This document shows positions 1 to 8,009 of a stretch of DNA of 22,257 nt, one piece after another. The translations under genes were made by a program, and so were the position numbers. This DNA is from a virus: the IMG/VR virus record IMGVR_UViG_3300050025_000074, positions 1 to 22,257 of that record. The stretch is one strand, 5' to 3'. Position 1 is the first letter of the stretch; each line of letters begins with the position of its first letter. The notes beneath the pieces were generated by a model that searched no databases, had not been told where the DNA came from, and saw nothing but the letters and a program-made list of their open reading frames with translations.

Positions 1-961
1 CTGCCCATGGAATGGCCTTAGCAGCCCCGTAGGCCCCTGCCCCTAGACCACCTACCGCCAGAGCCTTACCCCACCCAAAACGCTTTACAGCGGGTCCTGG
101 AGAGGCTACAGACCCTACTGGATTAGCTCCGGTAGGTGGCGGGGCACCTGGAGTACCGTTATGGAATCCTGCATCACCACCCATGCTACCGCCTGTACGT
201 GGTGTTACCTGTTGCCTAGCAGCAATATTTTTATTTGCCTTCTCTGACCAGCCACCTGCTGGACCAGCAGGCATCGCCTTACCAGTTTCAAGCAAATGAT
301 GAGCAACTGGGTCGGTATAGGGCTTGGGGTGTGCCCTAGCTACCGCTGCTTGTATAGGGTCTAATGCACCTGGCGCCACTACTCTACCCATAGCTGCATC
401 ATGTAGGGGCAAAAGCTTGCCCACCGAATGCTCTATACCGCCAGTAACGCCTTTTGCTATGGCTCCCTCTGCTGGCCGCAGTAACTTCCCCACTCCCTTC
501 AATGCTCCTACTCCAAAAAGAGCCTCCTTAGACATACAGGCCATCAGCACCCCCGCCTGCTTAGCCAAGGTGATTGATCCATCCTCAACCTTACCCAAGC
601 TTTCCGCCACTTCTTTAGCCATGTCACCTTTCCGATAGTAGTCAGGTTTTTCGGTCAAGTGGTCCATGGCTATTTCACAAGCTATAGATGGGTCTGAGGT
701 ATGTTCCATCTCTACTGTCATGCCTAAGACCAAATCGGCGGAAGGAAAGTCTGAAGGCTTTTTTCCTTCCGCCAATCCACCAGGTATGTGGTCCTGCCAC
801 TTGTGAGACATGATATCAGCAAGGTCCCTACGAGCTGGCTCTTTACCAGAGTCATCTGCAGAGACCTTACTGAACTCACGGGCTAGAATCTTACCTGCGG
901 CATCAGCAGCTTGTAGAGCTGCAGTCTTTTCAAGTAGCTCGGCCGGCTGAAGAAGATGCAT
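1..961 (-). CDS. Partial CDS: DUF5661-like domain plus glycine-rich helices (C-terminus outside window)
   Basis: An open frame runs from an ATG at 961 to the left edge without a stop, giving 320 visible residues. It starts 10 bases after the tube gene stop, behind a weak SD (GAGTAGAGT). The N-terminus has K-x-A motifs (LEKTAAL at 10-16, FSKVSAD at 30-36, LAKQAG at 132-137). Residues about 60-112 (GGLAEGKKPSDFP, then VEMEHTSDP, then AMDHLTEKPDYY) match my memory of DUF5661, a small domain of unknown function found in phages and bacteria. Residues 145-180 and 295-320 are Gly/Ala-rich possible membrane helices, and the stretch between them is disordered and Pro/Gly-rich. The function is unknown. 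Its position after the tube and its resemblance to the other Ala/Gly-rich proteins here suggest a virion-associated protein. I am sure it is coding and fairly sure of the domain. Confidence 0.8.
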   Translation of the reverse strand, partial: MHLLQPAELLEKTAALQAADAAGKILAREFSKVSADDSGKEPARRDLADIMSHKWQDHIPGGLAEGKKPSDFPSADLVLGMTVEMEHTSDPSIACEIAMDHLTEKPDYYRKGDMAKEVAESLGKVEDGSITLAKQAGVLMACMSKEALFGVGALKGVGKLLRPAEGAIAKGVTGGIEHSVGKLLPLHDAAMGRVVAPGALDPIQAAVARAHPKPYTDPVAHHLLETGKAMPAGPAGGWSEKANKNIAARQQVTPRTGGSMGGDAGFHNGTPGAPPPTGANPVGSVASPGPAVKRFGWGKALAVGGLGAGAYGAAKAIPWA

Positions 962-971
962 ACTCTACTCA

Positions 972-1715
972 CTAGGTAGTCAACACTCCGCCAGCTCCTC
1001 CAACGATGGTCAGGTTGGTGACTGATACAGGTACTGCTCGTTCAAACTGGATAGCAGCTGACTCCTGGATCAAAACACCCTGAGCATCTGTGGCCCACGT
1101 ATGGTTCGGGATGTAGCAACCTTCCAAGTAGACTGCGCCGTAGGTCTCCTGGTTGGAGTCACGTACGTACATGAGCAGACCCATTGGTTGGTTAAACAAG
1201 TCCGAAGCCAGGTTAAGGAACAGGTAATCATAGCCGGGTGGAATGATGACATCATGTGGATTAGCAAGGGCTTCTACGCCAGCATTTGGGAAGAGGGCTG
1301 GGAGGGTAGTTGCCCCAATCTTATCCGAGTAATAGGCCATGAGGACACGGAGCAAGCTAGGTCCGTGGTACAGGATACGGCTGATAGCTAGCTGACCGAT
1401 AGTACGGCCGGAGATGAAGTAAGATCTTTCGGAGCCCACTTCAAAAATCCGATTGAACTGTCTGTTATGAGACAGGTTGACATTTTGGATGACACCGATG
1501 GGGTAGACCAACTGATCTGCGGCGGCCCCTCCACCAGTAGTTAGTGCTGTCCCTAGCGCAGCTGTACCAGTAGCAGTGCTACCACCACCCAAAGCTGCTA
1601 ATCGTGGAGGGCCGGCACAAAGAAGAGTGAATCCTGCATTCAGGAATTTCCCGTCCACCATACCATCTTGCACGTACTTTTCGTAAGGACTCCAGTCGGA
1701 GAATGAAGAGCTCAT
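972..1715 (-). CDS. Probable tail tube protein
   Basis: A 247-aa protein two genes after the sheath, where contractile-tail phages usually keep the tube. It is beta-rich, with a central segment (IGVIQNVNLSHNR, FEVGSERSYFISGRT, SRILYHGPSLLR) that resembles tube-type virion proteins of large myoviruses, where the equivalent sequence tends to read FE-[IV]-GS-x-RS followed by a GPSLLR-like stretch. A Gly/Thr/Ala-rich loop at about 40-67 looks like a surface insertion. The ATG at 1715 overlaps the stop of the upstream HNH gene as ATGA, and its SD (CAGGAGTC) lies inside the HNH coding end, so the two are translationally coupled. The assignment rests mainly on gene order and general character. A minor tail protein is the main alternative. 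Confidence 0.62.
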   Translation of the reverse strand: MSSSFSDWSPYEKYVQDGMVDGKFLNAGFTLLCAGPPRLAALGGGSTATGTAALGTALTTGGGAAADQLVYPIGVIQNVNLSHNRQFNRIFEVGSERSYFISGRTIGQLAISRILYHGPSLLRVLMAYYSDKIGATTLPALFPNAGVEALANPHDVIIPPGYDYLFLNLASDLFNQPMGLLMYVRDSNQETYGAVYLEGCYIPNHTWATDAQGVLIQESAAIQFERAVPVSVTNLTIVGGAGGVLTT

Positions 1716-2440
1716 AATTGACTCCTGTTAGTGGTTGATACTGTTTTGTGATGTGAAAGGATCAGTTCACACCAATGCAGTAACGTATCAGTGGGCTGAT
1801 CATTCTTCATACGGTTGACCCAGACACAGCATAGAACCGTATTTTCTTTAGTGTAGCCTTTGGTACTGTCTATGCGATCAAGACTAACACTTTCAGGACC
1901 TCCACTACCATCGTACCTCATCTGAAGGCCAGTATAAGAACACTTACCATCTTGATCATTCCACATCTTGACCAAATCAGATGTAGTTAGTTCGTGTGGT
2001 AACCCTTTTCTTTTTGCAGTGTCTTTAGAGGTGTTCAAAGACATAGCTAAGCGATGGGCCGGAGACCTAGAATGAAACTCTTTATTCCAACTTGCGAGGC
2101 AAGGCTTGCAGTATGACCCACGCCCATCTAGTACCTTCTTATCTGGACGGAATTGATCTAACTTCTTCTCCGCCAAGCATCTAGCACACAGCTTGTAACC
2201 CTTCTTGAGCTTTTTCTTCTTGTTCCTTATTTCCGCCAGTCTACTTGCTTCTTCTACTCCAACACGCTTGACACTTTCATCGAAGTACTGTGCTCTACGT
2301 CTGGCACAAGCACACTCTTTGCACTCATACTGTCTTCCGTCTCGAGTAGCACAAGAGACATGGAATTCAGTCAGAGGCTTCCGCTCCTTACAGGAGGTGC
2401 ACTTCTTTCGGAGCGGAAGTATGTTTTGATCTGACTTCAT
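1712..2440 (-). CDS. HNH-type homing endonuclease with two zinc-finger modules
   Basis: A 242-aa free-standing endonuclease of the homing type. It has two CxxC...CxxC modules: C14/C17 with C40/C43, and C85/C88 with C111/C114, each with a K-x-L-x-x-F element after the first pair. A Lys-rich linker (74-80) separates them. The C-terminal nuclease-like part carries CSYTG (167-171), SLDRID (186-191), GYTKENT (195-201) and a late VNRMK (208-212), a pattern seen in HNH enzymes of phages. The ATG at 2440 has an SD AGGGA four bases upstream. It lies directly between another HNH gene and the tube gene, and its 3' end supplies the SD and start context of the tube gene. It is likely a selfish element that cuts and spreads into phages lacking it. 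DNA specificity cannot be read. Confidence 0.85.
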   Translation of the reverse strand: MKSDQNILPLRKKCTSCKERKPLTEFHVSCATRDGRQYECKECACARRRAQYFDESVKRVGVEEASRLAEIRNKKKKLKKGYKLCARCLAEKKLDQFRPDKKVLDGRGSYCKPCLASWNKEFHSRSPAHRLAMSLNTSKDTAKRKGLPHELTTSDLVKMWNDQDGKCSYTGLQMRYDGSGGPESVSLDRIDSTKGYTKENTVLCCVWVNRMKNDQPTDTLLHWCELILSHHKTVSTTNRSQL

Positions 2441-2450
2441 GTCATCCCTA

Positions 2451-2483
2451 TCAATGACGCACCCAAGTTGAAAAATCAGACAT
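2451..2483 (-). other. 10-codon mini-ORF with strong SD (leader peptide or vestigial tube start)
   Basis: On the minus strand an excellent SD (AAGGAGACA) precedes an ATG at 2483 that opens only MSDFSTWVRH before a TGA. The peptide resembles the start of the tube protein (MSSSFSDWSPY), with F-S-x-W in common. The mini-ORF ends 10 bases before the HNH start at 2440, so it could also act as a coupled leader. I favour a leftover of the original tube-gene start displaced by HNH insertion, but the similarity is only a few residues. Confidence 0.45.
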
Positions 2484-2516
2484 CTTATGTCTCCTTGATC
2501 TATAGACTTTATGGTT

Positions 2517-2546
2517 ACGGGGCTAAAGAAACGAGGCTAACCCCGT
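2517..2546 (-). other. Inverted repeat after HNH gene (weak hairpin, no T-tract)
   Basis: ACGGGG and CCCCGT pair across an 18-base interval, with a few further pairs including G-T wobbles. The hairpin sits 10 bases after the stop of the 278-aa HNH gene. It is not followed by a run of T on the minus strand, so it is not a convincing intrinsic terminator. It may be an mRNA 3'-end structure or an insertion boundary. Confidence 0.3.
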
Positions 2547-2555
2547 TTCCCATGA

Positions 2556-3392
2556 TCAATTTCTTTCCTTCAACCAGTTGGCTATTCCCTGAGCCAACTG
2601 TTCTGGTAAATCTTGTTGCAGAAGCACTTGAGCTGCAGTTGCAAGATCGAATTCGTGCCCTGGATGATGCCCAGGTCCTTCTCTCTTGGCTCTGCCATCT
2701 AGTAGCTCCAGATTCTCTGGTCTGTTGTCTGCTCGAATGCCGTTCTTGTGATGTACCAACTCCCACTCCTCCAAGTACCTTCCCAATTGCTGTTCCATCA
2801 CCAAACGATGTTCGAAAATAGTACCGTCTGCGCGAGCATGAGGATGCCCTTCTGGAGCTGCTCGAAGCACGTACCCATCTCGGCTGCTCCCCACCCATCT
2901 CTCTCGTTCCCGTTTCTTGCCATTTGACAGCAAATCTCGCAGCTGATTCCCCTGCTCGTCTATTATTCCTGTATTTCGTTGTTGCGCGTGCTTGCTGCAC
3001 ATCCAACGATTTACCGGACGTTTCAGACAGCCGGCGACACAACAAGTTGCTTGCCCGTACGTCGCAGTTGCTTTTTCGTGGCCTCGATCTGGAATCTCTA
3101 TTCCCAGGTCTACTCCAGCTTCCCACTGCTGATAATGCTTTGGGCACAGACCCCTGCCAATGGGTCTGCTTCCGCAGCCAGAAACTGTGCATCTTGCCCC
3201 GGGCCCGTAACTTCGAATACGCTTGGGCTCGTACAGAGACTTCCCCTCGCGATCTATCTGACCACGACGATTGGCCATATAGTGCATTCGACAAAGGCCA
3301 AATGAACCATTCTCGGTCGTATTGATGCAACCAATAACTTTGCATGATCCGTAATCTGTTTTCTTGGGTCTTCCTGGGTGTCTCTTGTTCAT
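2556..3392 (-). CDS. HNH homing endonuclease with three Cys/His zinc-binding repeats
   Basis: A 278-aa protein with three copies of a C-x4-C...C-x2-H module (C17/C22/C34/H37, C68/C73/C83/H86, C118/C122/C132/H135), each followed by an aromatic or basic helix, probably DNA-contacting. The C-terminal HNH domain begins near W166 (GYVLRAAPEGHP), with EHRLVMEQQLGR (194-205), HHKNG (214-218) and N223/P225/N227, the classic phage HNH pattern. It ends in a short amphipathic helix with NWLKERN. The ATG at 3392 has its SD (AGGAG) partly inside a perfect hairpin (3396-3419). It sits between sheath and tube, where it has no structural role, as expected for a mobile endonuclease. Another reading frame on the same strand stays open across most of it, but its translation lacks domain order. 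Confidence 0.9.
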   Translation of the reverse strand: MNKRHPGRPKKTDYGSCKVIGCINTTENGSFGLCRMHYMANRRGQIDREGKSLYEPKRIRSYGPGARCTVSGCGSRPIGRGLCPKHYQQWEAGVDLGIEIPDRGHEKATATYGQATCCVAGCLKRPVNRWMCSKHAQQRNTGIIDEQGNQLRDLLSNGKKRERERWVGSSRDGYVLRAAPEGHPHARADGTIFEHRLVMEQQLGRYLEEWELVHHKNGIRADNRPENLELLDGRAKREGPGHHPGHEFDLATAAQVLLQQDLPEQLAQGIANWLKERN

Positions 3393-3395
3393 GGT

Positions 3396-3419
3396 TAAGT
3401 ATCTCCTGTGAGATACTTA
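3396..3419 (-). promoter_or_regulatory. Perfect 10-bp hairpin overlapping the SD of the HNH gene
   Basis: TAAGTATCTC and GAGATACTTA form a perfect 10-bp stem with a four-base loop. On the minus strand the loop and the start of the 3' arm contain the SD AGGAG of the HNH gene at 3392, with about 10 bases to its ATG. The folded form should therefore hide the SD. Comparable hairpins that block translation of homing endonuclease genes from some transcripts are known for T4 I-TevI. Here the effect is inferred from sequence alone. Confidence 0.7.
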
Positions 3420-3444
3420 TACCACAATTTATGTTAACATTGGA

Positions 3445-6400
3445 TTAAATAATCAATGTGACACGAATATAATTCACGGGCAGAGGAATGTCGAGGACCA
3501 CGTCCACCAAAACACTATCGGGTGCATCCGCATCCTGGATGATGTTATTCAAATCTCCGCCGATCAAGACACCAGCCTCACGAAGGAATCCCAGTTGTCC
3601 TTGAACTACTGTGGACAAAGTATCGAGGAATGAGTGCGTGATATTGAACCTACCGATGAAATTCCTCAATCCGACCCTCATAAACTTCGCCACGAAGTCC
3701 ACGATTCTTGTGACCGAGAATTCACGAGTCTCGATACTCGTTAGATCTGTTGTCACCTGCATACGAGTAGTAAGAGGTGCTCCCTTGGTTTCTTGTACTA
3801 CCCAGTAAGTACCACCAGCAGCCCCCACATTCATTTGTGTCCGGCTGAAGACATCATTCGAACCCAGGACTCTTGTAAATCCCGCGATTGGGTAGTTAGT
3901 GAAGCCCTGTTGAGGCGGTAGTTGTCCTACCATACCCGCGATAGCTGCATTGATGTAGTAGCCAGCGATTTCTTGTTCCACTCCGCCGATGACCGAAGCA
4001 GTCTTCTCAGGAGCAGTCATGAGCACACGGCGGTTGCCGTAAGACTGACCCAACTTCTGGTAAGCCTCTGAGATTCTTTCATAGTCCGGCAACCCTGTTA
4101 GTGTTACCAACTCTGTTCCGCGAACATATACTGTGAATCCCACTCCTATCAACTGCTTCGAGAACGGAGGAGTATCTTGTGAATAGAACCCGTCGTCATT
4201 TTGTCCAGGGGCAAAGGCTACTCGGACCAAGACACGAGTTCCTGAAATCTGAGAAATGTTATAGTGCTCAGCACTGGTTGCAACCTGCAAGTACAGACCA
4301 GCATCAGCTGGGATAGTACCGGTAGGATTGATCTGATTTGCCTGCAAATCAGCAGCTAGGCTAGCCACTTTGGTATCGAACCAATAACCGGAAGGAGCTG
4401 TTGCTAGTGTGTCTCCTTCTCCGCTAGCCACCAAGGCAGGCAAGTCTTCACTTGGCATCTTGGGGTTAATCAGTACCACTCTTTCTCCGCCGGCATCTGG
4501 GTCAGACATAGCCAGCACGTGAGCCATAGCAGACTGATGCACGAGTGGATTTTGTGAAGCTGGAGCAAGAGCATAGACTTCTTGAGCTTCCAAGAAACCA
4601 AACGCTTCAGTGTAGGCTGCTGGAGTACCATCAGGGTCGTTAGCATCCACAGCACTTACTCCGATACCCGTGACTGAGATACCTGGGGCATTGACCATCA
4701 TGAAGTAGAACATGAGTCCCAGTGGATTCGTTATATCCAACGGGGACAGGGTATCTTCCAGTACAGTGATATCGCCGAAGGTAAGCAGGGACGGTTTCTT
4801 AGACTGTGGGGATACATCCAAGCGAAGGGCATTGTATGCCACCACCAAGGCTCCGAGAACATTGGTAAGTGGGAATCCTTCTGTATCCCGGAGCACATTC
4901 GCCTTGATGAGAGCAGCACCAGAGGGGTCAATAACCAAGTCTGGTGTCGGTCTATCGGGCGGCAATGTTGCTGGAATATTCATAGCTTCGATATAGAAGG
5001 CTTGTGCTACGAAGTCCAAAGAGAGCTCTCTATCTAACTTGAGCTGTGTTTGATCTGCTCTGGGGGCTACGGCTGCAATATTGCCAATGAAAACACCATC
5101 AGCAAAGACTTGGTCTCCAACCTTTGGTGCAAATGGATTACCATTCGTCACGTAATTGTCCGTGAATCCTAGGTCCGAGTTCGCAGTCCCAAGACCAATG
5201 CGAATCTCAGACTCTGAACCACTGATCAAAGAACTCAATACTAGATGGTTAGAACCATCGTCGGATGCAAAACTCGCACCCATGGTAGCATTGAGCTTTA
5301 CTTTGAGATTAGCAAGACTGATAGTTTGAGATACTACTGATGGGGTGGACGTAATGACATAGCTTGCGAAACCAAGAGCTCCGAATACAGTATCGTCATC
5401 AACAGAGCCACCGTAAGTCAGTGATATAGAACCACCTGCTACTGCTACTTGGCCGCCCACCTGGAATGACAGTTTAGTGCCTGTTAAGCTATAAGCACCA
5501 TTAGCATCAGAACGGTAGCAAACGATAGTGCCTGCAGCCCCATTGATCTGACTTGCCACATGCGCAATATCAGCTGGGGTAGCAAATGTAACTGTCTTAC
5601 CAGACCCGTTCACTGTGAATGCGAAAGTCTTCCCATCCAAACCTGTAGTTACCAGGTCAGGAACACCAAAGATTGGGCCTGCATCAATAGTCAAGTCTTG
5701 CTCTGGACCCCCATTCAACCCTACCTGGAAAGTCTTGTTGTGAATGGCTAGATTTCCCGCGATAGCTACAGAGCCTGTCACTGTGGCAGCACCAGCTGAT
5801 GCTGAGAAGTTATCTTGCGGAGCTACAAGCAGTGGACTGGTTGCATCCCCATCTCCATCATCGGCTACTGCCAACGTGTAAACTACATCAGTGTCGTGGA
5901 AGTGAAGGAAGTCGTGAGCAGTATTCGAAGGAGGTGCTACGATCTTAATATAGCCAGCAGGGCTTTCGATCTGAATCTTGAGTGCGTCCGAAGTTGAAAC
6001 AGTAACGACTGCTTTGGACCCATCTGCAGTTATCACCGTCTGCATAGCATCAGCTACACCAGACACAGTAGTTGGGTTAGTAGTGAATGTATGGGTCTCT
6101 GTAATCCCCTGCAGCCCTTGCTGGAAAGAGAATTTTAGACCAAATACTGTTGTTGGGATAAGAGTTATGTCAGCTGTAGACGTATATTGTGCTGCTCTCC
6201 CCTTCCGCAAAAAGGTTTGGGTACGAAGCAGCTCAAGCAGAGTCTTTCCCGTGTTTACGAATACACGAATGCTGGCATCGTCTACAACCAGCTCATCAAT
6301 GATGCCACGGGGGTCAGGGAAGTTCAGCTGCTCCAGACGTATGGCCGTCTGGTTGTAGTTGGTAACCCCAAATGCTTGGTAATCATCCGCGAAGCCAAGA

Positions 6401-6867
6401 CGGGCATTTGCAGAACCAGCCAAGACCTTCAAACTTTGGCCGTCCCCAGTTGCAGTAGTACGTAGCTGTACGAACTTGCTACCCTCCGCAACAACCACGT
6501 ATGCGCCAAAGCCTTGTGGAGACTGGGACTCAATCTGATCTACTACTTGCCCCGCATCCAACTCCGCACCTGCGGGAGCAGTAAAAGTGAACGCTTGAAT
6601 TGGTCCATTGTTGATGCTCACATCAAGCTCAAGAGTATCCATACCTGTGTATGGGGCTGGAAGTCCAGCGACCAAGATAGCCGGCACAGAGGCAATAGCC
6701 TGTGAGTTCAGCACCTGGTTACCGGTAGCATCAGTAGTCATAGCAGGAACTACTTGGAATCCGGGGGCGATAGCACACGGAACCAAGGTAGGAACCACTA
6801 TGGTAGGGCTGACAGCACGAAACTCTTGGATGACGGAAACGCCAGGTTGTGGCAACTGAGTAGCCAT
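3445..6867 (-). CDS. Contractile tail sheath protein, unusually long with inserted beta domains
   Basis: An 1140-aa sheath. The N-terminus (QPGVSVIQEF) is the typical sheath opening. The C-terminal core, roughly 660-1140, has YALAPASQNP, HVLAMSDPDAGGERVVLI, a late VTRIVDFVAKFMR, then NFIGRFN and a final VNYIRVTLII, the usual sheath ending with the strand that links subunits. Subunits polymerise around the tube and contract to drive it into the cell. Known sheaths such as T4 gp18 are about 660 aa. The extra length lies between about 75 and 575 as several beta-rich units, three ending in an LGF element (RLGFADDY, GALGFASY, DLGFTDNY) and one in a similar FLHFHDTD. The ATG at 6867 has an AAGGAGATC SD. 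The following gene downstream is an HNH insert, then the tube. Confidence 0.92.
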   Translation of the reverse strand: MATQLPQPGVSVIQEFRAVSPTIVVPTLVPCAIAPGFQVVPAMTTDATGNQVLNSQAIASVPAILVAGLPAPYTGMDTLELDVSINNGPIQAFTFTAPAGAELDAGQVVDQIESQSPQGFGAYVVVAEGSKFVQLRTTATGDGQSLKVLAGSANARLGFADDYQAFGVTNYNQTAIRLEQLNFPDPRGIIDELVVDDASIRVFVNTGKTLLELLRTQTFLRKGRAAQYTSTADITLIPTTVFGLKFSFQQGLQGITETHTFTTNPTTVSGVADAMQTVITADGSKAVVTVSTSDALKIQIESPAGYIKIVAPPSNTAHDFLHFHDTDVVYTLAVADDGDGDATSPLLVAPQDNFSASAGAATVTGSVAIAGNLAIHNKTFQVGLNGGPEQDLTIDAGPIFGVPDLVTTGLDGKTFAFTVNGSGKTVTFATPADIAHVASQINGAAGTIVCYRSDANGAYSLTGTKLSFQVGGQVAVAGGSISLTYGGSVDDDTVFGALGFASYVITSTPSVVSQTISLANLKVKLNATMGASFASDDGSNHLVLSSLISGSESEIRIGLGTANSDLGFTDNYVTNGNPFAPKVGDQVFADGVFIGNIAAVAPRADQTQLKLDRELSLDFVAQAFYIEAMNIPATLPPDRPTPDLVIDPSGAALIKANVLRDTEGFPLTNVLGALVVAYNALRLDVSPQSKKPSLLTFGDITVLEDTLSPLDITNPLGLMFYFMMVNAPGISVTGIGVSAVDANDPDGTPAAYTEAFGFLEAQEVYALAPASQNPLVHQSAMAHVLAMSDPDAGGERVVLINPKMPSEDLPALVASGEGDTLATAPSGYWFDTKVASLAADLQANQINPTGTIPADAGLYLQVATSAEHYNISQISGTRVLVRVAFAPGQNDDGFYSQDTPPFSKQLIGVGFTVYVRGTELVTLTGLPDYERISEAYQKLGQSYGNRRVLMTAPEKTASVIGGVEQEIAGYYINAAIAGMVGQLPPQQGFTNYPIAGFTRVLGSNDVFSRTQMNVGAAGGTYWVVQETKGAPLTTRMQVTTDLTSIETREFSVTRIVDFVAKFMRVGLRNFIGRFNITHSFLDTLSTVVQGQLGFLREAGVLIGGDLNNIIQDADAPDSVLVDVVLDIPLPVNYIRVTLII

Positions 6868-6883
6868 TATTGATCTCCTTGGT

Positions 6884-7687
6884 CTAGATCTTATGTTCCT
6901 GAATCGATTGTCCTCTAAGTGGCTGACGTGGTCCGCCCCTCATTGTATCTAATCCTCTATCTCTCATAACGGGGACTTGATCTTGTGTCTCCGGCAAATG
7001 CATTTTAGATCTGATTTCCTCTGCCCGCGATTTGAAGACAGTAGAAATATGTTGGAGCGTATAGATTGGATGCCCATCAAACTCGTTTTTCAAGGGTGTA
7101 ACCAAATCTGTATATTGCAAGTACACAGGTACAGTTACAGGGCACACAACCCATTCCGCCTCTGTATCTCCGGTCACTAGAGCTCCAGCTGGAGTGACAG
7201 AACCTATTTCATTTTTCCGGCCACATTCTTGGATACCCTTCTCCGCGATGAAGAGCTTGCGGAGTGACCAGATCATACGGGCATTCTGCCAAGCTAAGAA
7301 TCTAGCTTCGGACTGTACCCTGGACAGACAGTTGATAGTGATGTTGGTGGGTAGAAGGTCTGTATGCTTCTCCGCAGCATTTCTTACATTGACCATGACA
7401 CGGTCATCCAACGAGCTACCATTGAACCGTGTAGGTCCAAGGGCGACTGCCAGGGCTGGACGTTTTTCCATTGTCTCGACGTGCACAGGGTTTTCCTCGG
7501 TGATGACTAGTTCAGTTTCCTCCGAAAGGGGGGTCCAATGGAAGCTTCCTTTTGGGGCTGTTTCCCAGACCGTTTGTAAGAAGGCCACGAACACTCTGAC
7601 CAGATAGTTCAGTGGGTCATTTCCCCACGAAGATGTAAGCTCCGAAGAGGCAGAGATGCGGCTGCTGGAATCTGGGGCATTACTCAT
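6884..7687 (-). CDS. Probable tail terminator / neck-type protein
   Basis: A 267-aa protein directly before the sheath gene, where myoviruses often keep the tail terminator or a neck protein. It has a Ser-rich start, then WGNDPLNYLVRVF, a helical segment rich in aromatics, and alternating beta stretches (PALAVALGPTRFNG, WVVCPVTVPVYLQY). The C-terminus is basic and disordered (RGGPRQPLRGQS). No diagnostic motif is visible, so the role is from position only. I start at the ATG at 7687, with a weak AGG about 10 bases upstream and an 8-base overlap with the upstream stop. An ATG at 7705 would add six residues but has no SD. Confidence 0.6.
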   Translation of the reverse strand: MSNAPDSSSRISASSELTSSWGNDPLNYLVRVFVAFLQTVWETAPKGSFHWTPLSEETELVITEENPVHVETMEKRPALAVALGPTRFNGSSLDDRVMVNVRNAAEKHTDLLPTNITINCLSRVQSEARFLAWQNARMIWSLRKLFIAEKGIQECGRKNEIGSVTPAGALVTGDTEAEWVVCPVTVPVYLQYTDLVTPLKNEFDGHPIYTLQHISTVFKSRAEEIRSKMHLPETQDQVPVMRDRGLDTMRGGPRQPLRGQSIQEHKI

Positions 7688-8009
7688 GTTTGCCGTACCT
7701 GACATACTGATCTACGTGTGGCCTATGCATACTATGAAGCATACCAAGAGCACCACCCAACACAGCAGAAGCTGCAGGTGCATACTTGGATACAATGCCT
7801 GGATGATTCTGGAGCAAGTACTTCCTGGCTGCGTAACCTGCTCCCGTACCTAAGCCAGCACCAGCCGCACCAACTAGAGCAACATGCATAAGTCTCTTCA
7901 ATCTGTCCTTGGTGACGAACGGGCCACCTGGACCTTCGCCGGGCTCTTGCTTAGGAGCAGAGTCTCCTATCTTCTCCAGTTCATCAAAGAATGAGCTAGT
8001 GTAGATCAT
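7680..8009 (-). CDS. Small glycine-zipper protein with FFDELEKIG N-terminal motif
   Basis: A 109-aa protein of unknown function. It opens with the motif FFDELEKIGD (7-16), shared in form with the 90-aa and 405-aa proteins of this window. An acidic Gly/Pro linker is followed by two Gly/Ala-rich hydrophobic helices (about 42-60, VALVGAAGAGLGTGAGYAA; about 78-93, YAPAASAVLGGALGML) of glycine-zipper type that could insert in a membrane. The C-terminus is His/Arg-rich (HRPHVDQYVRYGKHE). Its ATG overlaps the stop of the upstream gene as ATGA with no clear SD, so it is probably coupled. A virion protein that enters the cell membrane at infection is a possible role, inferred only from composition. 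Confidence 0.75.
   Translation of the reverse strand: MIYTSSFFDELEKIGDSAPKQEPGEGPGGPFVTKDRLKRLMHVALVGAAGAGLGTGAGYAARKYLLQNHPGIVSKYAPAASAVLGGALGMLHSMHRPHVDQYVRYGKHE

Noticed and set aside
2515-3345. A 276-codon open frame on the minus strand overlapping the 278-aa HNH gene
   Set aside because: The HNH frame has ordered zinc modules and an HNH motif plus a start and SD. The other frame is Arg/Ser-rich without domain order and has no SD of its own.
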